In this document: positions 63,505 through 64,000 of the stretch, piece by piece
How the letters are laid out: the number at the start of each line of letters is the position of its first letter
How positions within the stretch are numbered: the first letter of the stretch is position 1
Assembly: GCA_017427415.1 (NCBI GenBank)
Contig: JAFRSU010000047.1
Span: 124,001 to 188,000, forward strand
From: Lachnospiraceae bacterium
GTDB lineage: Bacteria > Bacillota > Clostridia > Lachnospirales > Lachnospiraceae
Direction of reading: 5' to 3'
Length of the DNA stretch: 64,000 bases
Notes under the pieces: model-generated
Databases searched by the model: none
Told to the model about the DNA's origin: nothing
What the model saw: only the letters and a program-made list of their open reading frames with translations
Made by a program: the position numbers and the translations under genes

Positions 63505-64000
63505 TTAAGTGAAATATACTACCTCTTCCTCTGCCGGTGCGGCATCCTCAAGCTTAGTCACATAAAGCACGGGACCCCTGCCGCGGTACTCACGTCTTAA
63601 CTCTATCTTGATCTTTGCCTCCACATATATCCATTCCCTGTTGTTATGCGAATTAAGGAAATCGGCATAATAAGAAGGTATACGTGCGGTAAAGCCGATA
63701 AATCCGATATCGTTTGCACAGCACTGCATGGCAAATCTGCCGGGTACAAAAGTTCCCTTTCCCATCTTAGGCTCCTTATACACCTGAGCCTTAAAGGTTA
63801 TGTTTTTCTCGTTGTATTTCTTCGGAAAATCAAGGATATCCAGATACCAGAGGCCGAAATCATCGTCCTCTATGACTATCGGATTGGCATTGATATCGAA
63901 AGGAAGCTCATCCTCTTCCTCCTTATCCATATCAGTCCCGTCCACGCTCTCGTATATGATCTGGGCCTTACGGTTGACAGGCTTAACTATACGCCTGATA
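63505..64000 (-). CDS. DUF1980/TIGR03943-like protein, N-terminus outside the window
   Basis: The frame stays open to the right edge, so this is the C-terminal part. The visible ~165 residues have the C-terminal pattern of the YcgQ/TIGR03943 family of putative permease subunits: FKAQVYKEP, GRFAMQCCAND with paired Cys, then YRGRGPVLYVTKLEDA. These pair with a YcgR-like permease. Upstream in frame the sequence continues IVKPVNRKAQIIYESV, so internal GTG or ATG codons near 63945 are not real starts. Confidence 0.65.
   Translation of the reverse strand, partial: IRRIVKPVNRKAQIIYESVDGTDMDKEEEDELPFDINANPIVIEDDDFGLWYLDILDFPKKYNEKNITFKAQVYKEPKMGKGTFVPGRFAMQCCANDIGFIGFTARIPSYYADFLNSHNNREWIYVEAKIKIELRREYRGRGPVLYVTKLEDAAPAEEEVVYFT

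Overview
The window looks like chromosome from an anaerobic, fermentative Clostridia bacterium, most probably a Lachnospiraceae member. The reasons are gene content (bifunctional AdhE, Pta with a butyrate-type kinase, an [FeFe]-hydrogenase-like sensor, SpoIID and GerMN proteins, intracellular oligosaccharide hydrolases), moderate GC with AT-rich intergenic DNA, strong GGAGG ribosome binding sites, and consensus sigma-A promoters. Nearly all genes lie on the minus strand; plus-strand genes are a membrane-protein tail at the left edge, a zinc-ribbon gene, proA and the gene at 46.5 kb. I saw no prophage, CRISPR array or classical IS transposase.

Layout. 0-6.4 kb: an edge fragment, a damaged Cys-rich small gene, a zinc-ribbon membrane protein, then a minus-strand set of CstA-type transporter, DUF6320-like zinc-ribbon protein, HxxxD acyltransferase, HSL-type esterase and an unrecognised Cys-motif protein. 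6.4-11.5 kb: a 1250-residue GH2 enzyme, a Pro-Thr-linker lipoprotein ending in a possible BECR-type nuclease-like domain, a small acidic protein and tRNA-Ser(CGA). 11.5-20.4 kb: a comEA, response regulator, histidine kinase, GerMN lipoprotein, comEC, pssA, psd, holA run. 20.5-30.5 kb: proA, a lipoprotein with a small His-rich partner, a GH13 enzyme, a 360-bp GIY-YIG element with terminal inverted repeats, an APH-fold kinase, adhE, a tautomerase-GNAT fusion and a HAD hydrolase remnant. 30.5-39.9 kb: a PAS protein, a GH26-like enzyme behind an HTH-cupin-AMP-ligase fusion, a hidden 22-codon membrane peptide with its own promoter and terminator, MATE, flavin reductase-like, zinc-ribbon and SpoIID genes. 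40-47 kb: queA, a hybrid histidine kinase, pta, a 205-bp nested-palindrome element, a butyrate-type kinase and a divergent membrane protein. 47-53 kb: a heterodimeric ABC exporter and a hydrogenase-like/MCP fusion sensor. 53-62 kb: glycolytic genes gap, pgk, tpiA and gpmI, interrupted by a secreted C-type lectin, a GH8 exo-oligoxylanase, an AGE-family epimerase/isomerase and an immunity-like protein. 62-64 kb: rpoZ, yicC and a DUF1980-like protein running off the edge.

Together these genes describe a plant-oligosaccharide fermenter: GH2, GH8, GH13, GH26-like and AGE-family enzymes release or rearrange sugars in the cytoplasm, lower glycolysis oxidises them, and AdhE, Pta and the acyl kinase make ethanol and acids with ATP. 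A hydrogenase-derived sensor may report redox or H2 state.

The most unusual content is small and repetitive. Two dispersed repeat families occur. Family A (GTCATCCTGAGCG...GAAGGATCTT) frames the GIY-YIG gene as 30-bp terminal inverted repeats, supplies the last eight codons of psd, and forms terminator-like pairs. Family B (GTGACAAG...CTTGTCAC) supplies or abuts the stop codons of three genes, each ending GTG TGA, and a diverged copy forms the tpiA terminator. Structured intergenic elements also lie upstream of pta, between pgk and tpiA, and in the leader of the 46.5-kb gene.
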